Below are positions 24,362 to 36,083 of a DNA stretch of 64,000 bases, in pieces. The DNA is from Alectoria sarmentosa. Taxonomy: Eukaryota > Ascomycota > Lecanoromycetes > Lecanorales > Parmeliaceae. The DNA lies in contig WOGZ01000027.1 in the NCBI GenBank assembly GCA_009733775.1, positions 1 through 64,000 of the forward strand, given 5' to 3'. The translations under genes were made by a program, and so were the position numbers. The notes under the pieces were generated by a model. The model did no database searches. It worked only from the letters and a program-made list of their open reading frames with translations, and had not been told where the DNA came from. Numbering within the stretch: the first letter of the stretch is position 1; every line of letters starts with the position of its first letter.

Positions 24362-26323
24362 GACCGAAAAGACCTAGGGGAGTGGAATTGAGGTAGCTAC
24401 AAAGGTTGAGCAATGCGCCAAAGTTGAATGATTGGAAGCCATCTTATTCTTATTTTTCTATAATTGTCCAAATGCCCCAATTAATTACCTGCCCATGTAA
24501 ATACTTTTATCCGCGTTCCTGAAGATCAATAACATCATCATCATTGATCAAGCCCTTAGCCCCGCATTAGCGTCTCGTTAATTCTCCCTCTTCCCCTGGA
24601 CTTCCTTCCAATCTTCTACCGTACTTAAGGTACTTACGCCTAGTTAAAATTAGTTGTTCTCCCGGTCTAGTAGATGCACTAGCAATTTACTATGGTACCG
24701 CATAGGGCAAGGGTTACTACGGTAGGACACTTGAAAACCCTCGGCATCTACTGGAACAGGCTTTGAAAGCTTGGAGGAAATAATCATGACCCATAATCAT
24801 TCTCATTGTTCATTAATCTTACTTGACTAGGCTTGGCTTTCCCAGCTTTCGGTACTACAAATGGGCACTGCCTATGCAGAGTATGCCTCCTCCCTCTTTA
24901 CTCGTCCATACTCTTCCAAGCATCTTTCACCATTCCCCCCCAATTCTCTTTCTGTTGTTCTTCATCCTCTGTCTGAATACCAACCCCATTTCAATATTTC
25001 AATGCGTAGTTCAGCCGAGCCTTATGGATCCACCTAATGTGGACTGTCGGAGCGCATTTGGAAGCCTTTGGACGAGGGAGACCTGGCCAAACTGGTGATT
25101 GAGATACTGTCGGTCAGCCTGTATTCTCGAATCTCGGCCAGACCAATTTGTCTGTCCGCTGACTTGGTCCCCAGTGTCTGTGATTGTATCTGATCTGGAC
25201 AGTCCTTTAATATGCCTGCCAAACTAGATGCTGGCTTGTCTGCTGGTCTTACTTTAGGTCTTCATGCTCGTCTCCCTATCTGATTGTCTTCCGGACCATT
25301 CGCTCTTCTTCCAGCCGGTCCATCTGTTGCATCAGTGGCTGTTTCGTCCACAGAGGCCTTCGTCTACTTCCTCGTTAATATTCCCGCTGAAACGCCTTGT
25401 CCTTCAGCTTGCTTTTCGGATGATCGGAGGCAAAAGCAGAGCAGCAGGCAGGGTACCCTCCGAAGGAGATGCATTCACAATTTTCATGCCTTTGTTACAA
25501 AGTGTGACCTGGACCACAGTCTCAGAATCATTTTTGTCTATTTGAGAGGTTGTTTTGAGCCTTGAAACATGCCTAAAGAGGAGACCCTCTCAAGATATGT
25601 CTCAAGACTCAACATTTGATTCAAGAAAGGAAAAGAGGATGCCGAAAATACGTTATATATCTTAACCAGACTGAGAGGATCCGTGAAAGAGACTGTTCCC
25701 GTCCGAGAAGAAGCGACTGTGCTATCGTTTGTTTGGTGATGCTGAGGTTTGGCGCGCAAATTGGCTGTTGGAATGTTGGGCAACGGACACTCCACAGGTG
25801 GACGCAGAGCTTCCTGGGCTGGCTCAGACACTTACGCGGCGTCAGCCCGATTGTCAAAGGGAGGGCTTACAGCGAACGAAAACCTACGCAGGCTGTGAAA
25901 GATACTGCCTACGAGGCCTTGCTCCGAGTTAGGCAGACAAATAATCGTCTCTCATTCCGGAAGCCAAAAGCCGATTGGGAATCAGAAATCTTCAAGAAGT
26001 GTCAGGCAGGCTGCCAGGCCAGAACAAATTGCAGCTGTGGCAGGATCAGTTCTGAATCCCCAGGCTACGTGCCAGAAGAAGTGGCAATCGAAGACAATAT
26101 GAACAAAGTGTCCTAAGCCTTGGTATCTGGAATTGCCTCTACACCTCACGATTTATTCTCGCGTTTCTCATGAGCAGAACGACGGGAAAACTTCTTCTAC
26201 GATGTCAATGCTCCAATCTTTGCTGATAATCCAAAAGCTTAATTCATGTATGTATTGCTTGTCGTGAAGTGCTGTATTGCAGCAAAGCTCCCTGATTTCC
26301 CATTTCCCATTTTCTAGCCAGTT
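24362..26323. other. 2-kb intergenic stretch
   Basis: No gene recognised. Open frames such as 25616-26116 (+) and 25538-25831 (-) have no family signature. The stretch contains the 147-bp intron-like relic at 25509-25655, which hints that a gene once ran on the minus strand here. Confidence 0.45.
25509..25655 (-). repeat. Relic introner-like element
   Basis: Aligns base for base, with no gap, to the intron at 42663-42809: 104 of 147 positions are identical by hand count. On the minus strand it ends in TCCAG, like a splice acceptor. At the donor position it reads TAACGT instead of GTACGT, so the original donor is lost. The imperfect hairpin arms, 25557-25574 and 25593-25610, sit at exactly the offsets of the intron copy. 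No host exons are recognised on either side. Confidence 0.7.
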
Positions 26324-26932
26324 TCAGTCCCACCCCATTGATGCTGACGCTGATTCAACCAATTTACTTCCTGCTCTCTTGCCTGCTGGTCTATTCCCCC
26401 CCCTTTCTACCATCTTCCGTACCTGATTTCCCTCATACATAACTCCACCCTTTTCAATTGAGCTACCTGCCGGTCTGTCCGCGGATTCGCCTAAAGAACT
26501 TTCCACAGACTTGCCCACTGCCTTTTCTCTCGCATCCTCCGCGCCTGCCTCTGCTGGTTTGTCTCGCAGATCCCGCGCGGCTTCATCAGCGACGGATGTG
26601 TACTCAACCCCCTTTACCTTGAGAAACTTCAACACTCCCACGCTGTCGCAAAGCACGCATCCCCCATAGTCTCCTGTCTCCTCACAAGAGTCGAGTTCCG
26701 GACAGTGAAGCCCGTTTGGTACGATATCACTATTCTCGACATCGACGCTCACATAATTGACGCCGTTGAAGAAAAGGTCTAAGCCTTGGCAGTGCTCCGT
26801 GATAAGTTTGGGGCTGAAAGAGGTCTTGTTCTTGTACTCGGGAAGATCGCTGAATAGTGGGCAGAGGGTGACGACTCCGGTAACGTAGATGCAATCACAA
26901 ACCGGTTGCTGGCGGTAGTATGCCTTACACAT
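26324..26932 (-). CDS. Cysteine-containing hypothetical protein
   Basis: A 202-residue frame starting MCKAYYRQQPVCDC. Many small fungal proteins of unknown role start with MC-x-x-Y followed by a Cys-x-Cys pattern. Ten or so cysteines lie in the first 120 residues (VCDC, TLCPLF, EHCQG, LHCPELDSC, CVLCDS), suggesting a metal-binding or disulfide-rich unit. The C-terminal third is a low-complexity Ala/Glu/Ser/Gly tail. An in-frame ATG 78 bases upstream would add a hydrophobic leader (MLMFILLTVPCSSIS) and could make the protein secreted; the conserved-looking MCKAYY start is preferred. Family not recognised. Confidence 0.5.
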   Translation of the reverse strand: MCKAYYRQQPVCDCIYVTGVVTLCPLFSDLPEYKNKTSFSPKLITEHCQGLDLFFNGVNYVSVDVENSDIVPNGLHCPELDSCEETGDYGGCVLCDSVGVLKFLKVKGVEYTSVADEAARDLRDKPAEAGAEDAREKAVGKSVESSLGESADRPAGSSIEKGGVMYEGNQVRKMVERGGNRPAGKRAGSKLVESASASMGWD

Positions 26933-27612
26933 GGTTTTTGAGGGCCTGGAAGAAGCAGCAGCTTCTGAGATACTTGAACATGGGACTGTCAGCAATATGA
27001 ACATCAACATCTTTATAGGCCTAGGTCAGGCAACAAGGCACGACACAAAAGGCAACTTTTCAACACTTGACGGCATTACCTGACGAGAATGCACGAGAAC
27101 AGTGTTCATCTTGATCCACACCTTGACCCGACACGTATGAAGAAATACTGCACTCCTCTACCTAATTAGACCATTTAAAGGGGCCTACTTCACGAGCTAA
27201 GGTCGACAATGTTAATGGCTATTACTGTGTTGCAAATATTGATGCCCAAATTGCGTATAGGCCTACGAGGGTAGTCTTAGAGATGTGGGTCTGTGTATTG
27301 TTGTTTGTCGGAGACGCCACAGGAAAAGGGGAAGTCAGTATATTGAACTACTGGAACCAGAAGGAGCGGACCAGATATATCAGCGATTTGCAAAAGCTTT
27401 TAGGCATGAGGCAAAAGGAAAATTCTATAAACCGATCAATCAGACTGATGGAATCCCTATCTATATGAGTGCCTCTAGACCTGACTCCTAGTAGCCTGTG
27501 GTCGATGCGGAAAGATACCTTGATCTCCAAACCTCCCAAAAATGGCGCCGTCGCTTTCAATGAATATGAACCTAGCTTCGGAAACGGACCTTGATGAGGT
27601 GAAGAGAAATAC

Positions 27613-28726
27613 TCAAAGGTCGTCATCGTATTGATCCATCAGTCCATTGGCTTCGGCGTCTCGACCGCGGCTGCTCGTGGGTAGTTGGTTATAGCCTCGG
27701 CGACGGGGGATGAACCGTGCGCAGGAGGAGGTTAGGATGACGAAGATGTCCTGCCGCTTCTGTCAGAGACGAGATTCACACGGAGCGTTTGGTTTGAGTT
27801 GGGCTTACGGAAACGAAGCCAAAGATTCCAGCCCATAGGGTGTAATTGGGCAACTGCCGCCAACCCCTTTGATGCATAACTGTACGCTGGTACGCGATAC
27901 CACCTAGAAGATAGACGGCCGCCGCAATCAACGCAATAACGCCGAAGACACCACCCGGGCCCAACGTCTGCTGCGCTTCACTGACACCTCCACAAGCAGC
28001 CATTGAGCGCGCTTCGAAGAAGAACGTACACTCGTCTGGGTCGGAGCCTATGAACGAGAGATGCACTTTCGGCGCAAGCGAGTCTCGATCGCAGGTAAAG
28101 GAGATCAGCGTTGACTTCCGCCTGACATGCTCTTTGCTTTTGGAGTCCTTGTGACCTTTGCGGTCATCGTCCCAATCGTCTTCATCATCGTCGTCGTCGT
28201 CGTCTGGAACGTTTAGCTTGCGCGGGAGAAGGCGGTCAGATTGTGAAACGCAAGGGGAACCATCGGTATAGTTGAGAATGAGTTTACGACCACGGAAGAA
28301 TGGTTCTGTTGATGCTTGCCTGATTGTGCATCTGTTAGGAGTGTCGAAGAGTGCTTGGGGACTTCTTTCGAAAACATACCCCATCGAATATGTCTTCTTG
28401 CCAACCGAATAGAACGCACTGACATTCCTCCAAAGCTCCTCTTCTACACCGACTACATTCTCCATAGTCTCAATGACGGGCGCGCAGAAATTCATGGTGA
28501 AGTTCGTATCATAGTCGTAACCTCGGGCATGCCAGCTTTCTATTCGGTCATCTTTGTGCGCTTTCTTGTGATCTATCAAGGGCTGGACTGTGATGGTGTT
28601 GAGGTCGTAGGTGTTCCCATTGGAGGGATTGTAGACTGTACATGGTTTCGTTTCTTTCGGATCTGCTGCGAAGGTTGTAGAGCGGAAGAGGAGAGGTAGG
28701 AGAGCGATGGGGAGGTTGGGGCGCAT
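27613..28726 (-). CDS. Mrl1-like mannose-6-phosphate receptor-domain protein
   Basis: Two exons (27809-28726, 27613-27750) separated by a 58-bp intron give 351 residues. A signal peptide covers about residues 1-20. The luminal region has paired cysteines (KPCTVYNP, NFCAPVI, NRCTIR, SPCVS, FTCDRD, DECTFFFE), as in MRH domains. One transmembrane helix (VFGVIALIAAAVYLLGGIAY) lies near residue 265-285. The cytosolic tail starts QRTVMHQRGWRQLPNYTLW and continues into the second exon with DIFVILTSSCARF and RRRGYNQLP. This matches fungal Mrl1-type sorting receptors, which cycle between Golgi and endosome/vacuole; Atg27 is a related alternative. An aspartate run (PDDDDDDDEDDWDDD, about residues 174-188) sits in the luminal part. 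Ligand unknown. Confidence 0.8.
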
Positions 28727-29102
28727 TGCGACCTCAGGCGAAAAGGGTCTCAGTCAGGTCAAAGTTTAGCAGACACGTTCCTCAGCTTCTGGTAATATAG
28801 TTGCATCGAATGGTTTGGATGGACATCGTCATGGAAAGTAGTGTTCAGGTAGTTGCTGACCTGGTCCTTTTACGACTACGACAGGGATTCATAAGCCCTG
28901 CATAAATTTGATAGGAAGGTACGTCAGCCCTGTATAATTTTAATGCCAAATAAGCTACGCCCAATTCGTATTAGCTGATGAAATGCAGATGTTTTCCTGA
29001 TATATTTATATTTCTTTCTTTCACGTTTCGAAGGAATAATACCACATTACCTTTTGGTTGACAACTCCGAGAAGCTGTAGAAGTTTCTGAGTATCTGTGG
29101 CC
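28727..29102. promoter_or_regulatory. Shared divergent promoter region
   Basis: 376 bp separate the Mrl1-like start (minus) from the ERG24 start (plus), so both promoters must lie here. A CCAAT element occurs near 28,960 (plus strand) and an AT-rich pyrimidine stretch near 29,000-29,030. I do not see a confident sterol-response element. Confidence 0.5.
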
Positions 29103-30681
29103 ATGTCAAAGACTGAGCGGAAATCAGTATTGCCATTGGAGCCCGCGCATGGCTATGAGTTTGGCGGACCGTAAGGTTTCCGCAAATGCAGTTGAGATCA
29201 TTTAGCATAACTAACAGAAGCCCAGTCTTGGGGCATTTGCGACTTCTTTCGGCCTACCGCTTGTCTGCTACCTAGCAACGTTCCTCTGCAATGACATCTC
29301 CGGCTGCCCTGTACCCTTTGTCCTACGCCCTTCGAGCCTCACGATAGCCAAGTTGAAGGAAGAGACTGGTTGGCCAGGCTTTCAGGGATTGATTAGCACC
29401 AAGGTCACAGCCTGGGTATTGGGCTACTATTGCTTGAGCCTTGTGCTCCAGGCTGCTCTCCCAGGTGTGGTGAGCGAGGGTGTGGAGCTTTCATCTGGTG
29501 GAAGACTAAAGTACAAGTTCAACGGTAGAGAGACACTGTCTGGCTGTGCAGGACCTGGCTGACTTTGGGCAGCGTTCAGCTCTGCTCTGACTGTGATCGG
29601 CGTTGCTGCTGCTGGGACCTTCATACAAGGTCCGGACTTCCCTCTGTGGACTTTCATTTGGGACAACTATACGCAGCTCATCACCGTGAATCTGGGCGTT
29701 GCCTTCTCGCTCGCATGTTTTGTTTACGCTCGAAGCTTCTCGGTGAAAGCAGGCAACAAAGAGCAGCGAGAATTGGCAGCTGGAGGACATTCTGGTAATC
29801 TTGTCTACGACTGGTTCATTGGTCGCGAACTCAACCCTCGTGTGACTCTACCTGTGTTGGGCACAATCGATATCAAAGCTTTCTGCGAGCTTCGACCTGG
29901 TATGTTAGGTTGGGTCTTACTCAATCTGGCTTTCTGTGCCCACCAGTACAAGGTCTACGGCTATGTCAGTGACAGCATTATCTTTATCACATCTTTCCAG
30001 GCACTATACGTATTCGACGCGCTTTACATGGAACCGGCCATTTTGACAACCATGGACATCACCACTGACGGCTTCGGCTTCATGCTGGCCTTTGGAGACC
30101 TTGCGTGGGTCCCATTCATCTATTCGTTGCAGGCGCACTATCTCGCAGTGTATCCTGTTCATCTCGGCTACGCAGGTCTCGCAGGTTTGCTCGCAGTACA
30201 AGGCTTTGGTTACTACATTTTCCGGAGCGCAAATAATGAGAAGAATCGATTCCGGACCAATCCCAAGGATCCCAAGGTCGCACACCTGAAATACATAGAG
30301 ACAAAATCTGGGAGCAAGCTCCTGATCACTGGCTGGTGGGGTATCGCAAGGCATATCAACTATCTCGGCGATTGGATCATGGCATGGTCATATTGCCTGC
30401 CAACAGGGATTGCTGGGTATATAGTGCAGCAGAGCTCTTCATTGAATGATGATCCAGCTGATGGATCCATATTCGGAGGTACACCGACGCGCTCTCCAGT
30501 CGTACAAGGCGAGGCCAGAGGCTGGGGTATGGGCATCACATACTTTTACGTCCTGTATTTTGCTATTCTTCTTATTCATCGCGAGATGAGGGACGAAGAG
30601 AAGTGCATGAGGAAGTACGGAAAGGATTGGGAGGAGTATAGGAAGCAAGTCCCTTGGAGGCTCATTCCTTACATCTACTAG
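29103..30681 (+). CDS. ERG24: Delta(14)-sterol reductase
   Basis: Three exons (29103-29170, 29226-29524, 29573-30681; introns 55 and 48 bp) give 491 residues. The enzyme reduces the C14-C15 double bond left by CYP51 in ergosterol synthesis, using NADPH, in the ER membrane. Evidence: EFGGPLGAFATSFGLP at the N-terminus, LKYKFNAFSSAL across the second junction, then multiple hydrophobic helices. The family signature LLITGWWGIARHINYLGDW is followed by AWSYCLPTG, and the C-terminus is RDEEKCMRKYGKDWEEYRK with a final VPWRLIPYIY. Length and end match ERG24 rather than ERG4. It is the target family of morpholine-type fungicides. Start at the first ATG, just upstream of the conserved EFGGP. Confidence 0.95.
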
Positions 30682-33558
30682 GTTGGAAAGGACGACGTCG
30701 AGCTCATCTGGTCTTAGAGCGCTCACATGAAAACTGCGGGCAGAACGACATTGCACCGTTGAGAGACCTTCGGACTGAACCTCCGGACTGAACCTTCGGG
30801 GGCTAGCTTCTGGACAACTTTCGCAGACGTCACGTCCTCCTAGATCATTGCTCGGTCAGCCTCGAACTCCTTCGAAGTGGCTCGTTTCATCACACTTTGA
30901 TGGCCGTTCTCGTAATGTTGGTGCGATATTCGTGATTTTCTTCGACGCGGTCCACGCGCGCCGCGTTTGTACTCGACACATGAAGACCCCTCGACCGCGA
31001 GCATCTGAATGGTTCCCGCCGCTAACAAGTCCAAATCTTTTGCTGTGGCTGTACAATGATACATATGGCCCGTAATATCCATCATGTATTGTGTATATCA
31101 ATCATTGACACCCGGACTGATTGGCTTGGCCTTCCAGCTGGCCATATCATCGAAAACATCAGAACCATCATCAAATTTGATCTCCAAAGACATAACAGGC
31201 TGGCTCGCAGGCTCGCGCTGTCAGGTAATTTTGGTGGTGGGTGAAGCTAAAGTGATGACTAATATACTAGCGTGTAATGTAGGTTGACCTCAAAAACGGG
31301 CGAAAGGTAATTTTATGCATGTACATATGACTCGGAAATGCATGTATTACTGGATATCTGAAACGTTTTCATAAGCACCAAGCGTTTCAGACTGACGGAA
31401 AACACATTCCGCGAGCAGCTGTGATTGTGAAGAATCTCAAAAAGATGTGACATATGGCTTCGCCGTACCTAAGCGCGAATAAGCGGTCACAAATCACTGG
31501 ATCTTGGATTTCTTGCCATCCCGGCCATATCTTGGTCTCTGCGCACAACGAGGCTAACAATAGCGTTCTCTCGGACATGGTCTCGTGTGCAGGAGCTCAT
31601 ACTGAGGTACGGATGACGAATGCGATACTGATACATCGTGGCAAAAGTCCGGCGGTTATCGATGAATAATGTGAAGATCGACAAATAGCTTCGATGGTGA
31701 GTGTGCAGGAAGACGTGGGAGAACTAGAATCGATACATGTTGTTACAGCGTTGAAAAGGTGGTATTGGACTCCCTTGCGACTAACAAATGCCTCTCTGTC
31801 TGATGAGTGAAGCCAGCGCTTCAACCACGATATTCTTTCGTCCGCATCTGTACGAGTACGTCTGCAACTGCGCTTTCGCGACCTCCGAGAATCTACAATT
31901 AGAACAGGCGCTAGTGATGATCTTCCCCGCGCACAGCCACCAGCCACAAGGCAGGGCCAGGAAGTCGTCATGAGCCTTGGAAATGGTCGCCTAGCCTTGA
32001 GCAAATGCCTGTGACTGTGAAAGACAGGGAGATGAGGATGATTTTTGAAGGTATTCATAAATCTGTATAGTAGAAATCGGTGTAGTAGGTAGTAGAACGA
32101 CTGAATAGCTGGGAGCCTGAGTAAGATGCATAAAAAGGTTAGACCGAGACAAAGCGGCCAATCATACCACGTAGCAGGGGTTTTCAACATCAAGCTCAAC
32201 TTCCTACCGCAAGTTTGCTCCCAGTCAACGAATCTCGTGCCAGGAGCGGCCAAAGCACACCCACACCATCACATGAACCTTTCAGCTATCACGCACGTAT
32301 ATCGCGCACCAGGTCATCGACTGGTCATCAAGGCCTCTCGCTCTCCAACTACCCCGTATCGTCGCATGGCTCGAGATCTGACGGACTGCCTCCATCGCTG
32401 CTGCTTTGATTGATGCTCGCCCTCCTCCAGGCTCAAAGCGGTAAAAAGGCCGTTCGTACTCTACACGTGGAGCTGAAAGGAGATTGATACTGTCGAACGC
32501 GGTAGTCGCCCCCGCAGCAAGGGCAAACATGCTGCTGCCCCCGCCATGACCCCCCGTGATCAGGAGGCATTCACTCATTATTGTTCCCTATTTGTTTCGT
32601 ACCGAGGCAAGCAGTGACGCAGATGCACCAGTAGCTTCGAATCTACATAACACAATTCCGCACGCCACCACCTTGGTAGGTACCTCGGAGTCGCCCGCGC
32701 TTGCTCCTACTCATTGGTACCTAGCACCTACCGCCGCCGCAGGATGTGAACAGGCTACCAACTTGTAAGGTTGTCAGGCGAGGATGACACAAGTGTGCTA
32801 TTCCTATGTACATGGTTTGGCCAAAGTCTATGTACATGTGACTTTTGATTTTCCGGGTTATCGCCCTCGCAGTCTGAGCGATTTGATGGCAAGGCATGAT
32901 CTTCTATGCAACTTCCATACTCGCCAAGTGCATCAAGTTTGCTTGCTTGATGAGGCAAAATAGCTCAGGCTACTCCGTGTGATGAGCATGGATTCATGGA
33001 AAAAAAGAAAAGTCTTTTTTCAGAATTTGGTTTCTAGTTGCATATGACGGATCCACCCCGACGGGCAAGCCTTGGGGGCTGAGGAGGTCCAGCCTGGCGC
33101 GGCCTTTTTGCCGAGGAGGGCACAAGTGCAAGAATCAGCGCGCATCTCACGCAACTGTATGCGTGTTTTGGGTTTACTTCCATGACAAGCTGCATGACTT
33201 TGGTGAATCCCCAACTGGAACTTGCATGATGCTAAATCCTTCTGGTCTTGCGGGAAACCGACTGCGCTTACCCAGTCAAATCATTCCGCTCGTTATAATA
33301 TGATGCCACCCCCGCAGGATATCAGACAGTACCCTTACCTTACTCCTCACCCTTCTTCTTCGGTGCCACCACCGACTCTTTTCTCTTCCTTCCATCATTC
33401 TTCTACCTCTTTACATAAGGCGTGCATATTACTTCCCTCGTTTTGGGACCGCCACTTAATTTCTGCCTTTCTTATTCCATTTCCTTCATATCTTCCACAA
33501 TCCCAACTTCTCTACGTCCTGTCGCATATCATCAACATACTCCATCAATAACATCACA
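30682..33558. other. 2.9-kb intergenic stretch
   Basis: No gene recognised. A 218-codon minus frame (31597-32253) starts with hydrophobic peptide but is otherwise Ser/Arg-rich and motif-free. The last 300 bp before 33559 are pyrimidine-rich, as is common upstream of fungal transcription starts. Confidence 0.5.
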
Positions 33559-34644
33559 ATGCCTGCTCAACTACTACCCGCCTCTGCCGCTGCTTTCGCA
33601 ACCCGTTCCGCTCCCAACATAGTACTCAACACCAAGGTAGATCCCTGGTTGACCGCTACTCTGAAGAGGATAAACAAGATCAAGAGGCCGCTCAACAGTG
33701 TACCACAGCACTTTCGATGCCTCACAGAGACTCTCTCATCCCCTTCAGCCATATGGACTCTCTGCTCCCTCCTGCTTCCAAAGGCACCAGACTCAGAACT
33801 CGTTCATGACGACAATCCCTTGATAGAAGCGGTCTTCAATTACAGGATGGTCTCCATCGAAGCTTATATTGTCCATGTCGACATGGTTTCGCAGAATGAA
33901 GTCGCTTTCAAGCTCACACCAGAGACGATAGAATCATTGGTGGAATTCCACAAGGAGGTTCACTCCAAAGATACGTCAGACCATACCCACAACTGGTCAG
34001 AGAAGGAGGTCCAACTCAAGAAATTGCAAGAAGATTTCGTTCAAGCTGCCAACAAGTATGTCTACCGCACGAGTGCCATGGCCCTAGAAGGACTGGAAGA
34101 GGATGGTGCTGGCGAGTTGCTTTGCGGACGGAGTGAAGAGGTCAAGACCGCCATCATGGGCATGTTTCTCCCCCTTCTACCACCACCGCCGCGACCTGTC
34201 GAAGTCGTCCGCCCAACTCCAGTCCTCCCAAGCTCTACAGGTGCCGAAAACTGGTGGCAGCCAACTTTGCCATCACATTACTCTGCTGCACCGGAGTCGT
34301 GGAAGTACGCTTCGTCAAGTACCGTGTACACATCCGCAGATTCTGGGTACGGAACGGGGACTTGGACAAGCATGGACCTGGATCCAAACTTGTACTTTGA
34401 TGATGTCCCAGCTATGAATTCGCCGTCCACATCGTACAGTAGCGATCCATACACTGCGGAAAGCCCAAGTCCACCACAGTACTACAGCCTTCCGGTTTCC
34501 TCGGCGCCAACGTCTCAGGAGCTACCTCTACCTAGCACGCTCATGCAATCACAACAGTGTGGCACGAGCATGAGCTTTGGTGGCTTTGGTGGTTTTGAAT
34601 GGGACACCTACCAGAGCTTCGCACCGATACCGTACGCTATGTGA
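33559..34644 (+). CDS. Hypothetical protein with low-complexity tail
   Basis: Single-exon frame of 361 residues with a good start context (ATCACAATGCC). Residues 1-215 are predicted mostly helical, with charged and leucine-containing stretches (SEKEVQLKKLQEDFVQAANK), and include a PPPPRP run near 211. From about residue 225 the protein becomes Ser/Pro/Tyr/Thr-rich with repeated SS and YS pairs, ending in a Gly/Phe patch SFGGFGGFEW. Codon usage looks genuine across the whole frame. Family not recognised; a disordered activation-type tail is possible but is only an inference from composition. Confidence 0.6.
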   Translation: MPAQLLPASAAAFATRSAPNIVLNTKVDPWLTATLKRINKIKRPLNSVPQHFRCLTETLSSPSAIWTLCSLLLPKAPDSELVHDDNPLIEAVFNYRMVSIEAYIVHVDMVSQNEVAFKLTPETIESLVEFHKEVHSKDTSDHTHNWSEKEVQLKKLQEDFVQAANKYVYRTSAMALEGLEEDGAGELLCGRSEEVKTAIMGMFLPLLPPPPRPVEVVRPTPVLPSSTGAENWWQPTLPSHYSAAPESWKYASSSTVYTSADSGYGTGTWTSMDLDPNLYFDDVPAMNSPSTSYSSDPYTAESPSPPQYYSLPVSSAPTSQELPLPSTLMQSQQCGTSMSFGGFGGFEWDTYQSFAPIPYAM

Positions 34645-36083
34645 GAATCTCGTTGGACACACCGAGCATTCCCTCACAGCATTGGCGGTTACAGCTTGGC
34701 CTTCAGCAGGACTTTAAGCGGATCAGACCTCTTCCCCGAGCTCAAAGGACGAACACGCGCCAGAAAATTACAGGCATCATCATCAGATTCATCGACATGG
34801 ACTAGAGCCAGATACCCACTTGTTTGCTTTTATATTATTTGCTGCGTCATTATAGCGAGCGTTGCTGTACTTCTTGTTTCCTCTGCATCGGCATCGGCTG
34901 GTCCGGACCACCACTTTCGCTTCTTTCAATCCACTATTTGGGAGGTTCAAAATCCTGCATTTATACAAGATCGGTAGCCTCACGGCAACGGAATGGGTGG
35001 AAAAAATTGCAGCCTTTTCAGTCTTTTTCCTTTCGTCATGTTGTCTGACAGGAAGCGTCCGACTCAGAGGTGGTAAGATCCCGAGGGTCGGTTCGCATAC
35101 CTGGCGTCTCGTCAAATCTAGCACTGCGTGCTGGCTGGCTGGTGGGAAGACGACGACAACATCTAATAGGACCGGGGGGCGCATACTGGTATGCTGGATA
35201 GTGATGGCTGCGTTATTGCTGGTAGACAGCGGAACGGGTTGTGGTGGATCGCGCATCGAGGAAAGCCTGTGGCGGAACTTGAGAGAGGATCTGTGGTCTT
35301 TTTTTGTGGTCTTACTGTGACTCGCAAGGTTGGAAGCTAGCAGCAACGTGGATTGTAGGGTCATCTCCTACGCCTGGAACTGGGTTCTGGGACGCCGACC
35401 ATTGACTGGGAGGAATAGGATGCTGGATATGAGCTGCGCTCTTTACATATAAATGTAATAGAAATGTGAAATGCGGACATTGTCGCCGACTACCCTTGCT
35501 CACTGATGGTACGAACCTACACTTATGCATTCTCTCCCTCACTCATCCACTCCATCCATCCACACACGAACACACACACACACACTCTCTCTCTCTCTCT
35601 CTCTCTCCAAAAATGAATATCGAATGTGCCCAGTCGGACATGGAGAGATGTTGGAAACGCGAAGGGGTAGAAATCACCCGTTTCCGAAACTTGGCGTCAT
35701 CATGATGGACATTTATTAAATGCAAAAATAGCTGCCCCATTTTTTGATTAATAAAAACAGGGGTATTAATTCTACTCGTACAGGCATGATGTGTTATCAA
35801 TATATTGCCCGCATTTATGATTTTATGACATCCTGTACATAGCCAGCCTGTTCATACATATTCATTCATACATATTCATTCCATTCACTTGATCCTTCTA
35901 TACTCCTCCATACTCCTTCGGCCATCTGCCTACGATTCGACGATACCTCACTCACGCTTCCAGTCTTACTGAAATCATGACGCTTTTTCATTGAGCTCAA
36001 TCACAATAGCAGACTTTCTTTCTCGCTTGCTCATCTATCCTGGACATCCATCCTCCTTTGAATCCAGCCCTTTCCCCCCCGCC
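34645..36083. other. Intergenic stretch with microsatellite
   Basis: No gene recognised. A CA tract running into a CT tract (35568-35608) lies in the middle. The 150 bp before the next start are pyrimidine-rich. Confidence 0.5.
35568..35608. repeat. (CA)n(CT)n compound microsatellite
   Basis: About eight CA units are followed by about eleven CT units without interruption. Confidence 0.9.

Noticed and set aside
25616..26116. 166-codon plus-strand frame
   Set aside because: Starts inside the introner relic on its opposite strand; no motif.
19297..30681. Secondary-metabolite gene cluster
   Set aside because: No polyketide synthase, peptide synthetase or terpene cyclase; hydrolase, photolyase and ERG24 are ordinary single genes.
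31597..32253. 218-codon minus-strand frame
   Set aside because: Hydrophobic start but then Ser/Arg-rich random-looking translation; no family signal.
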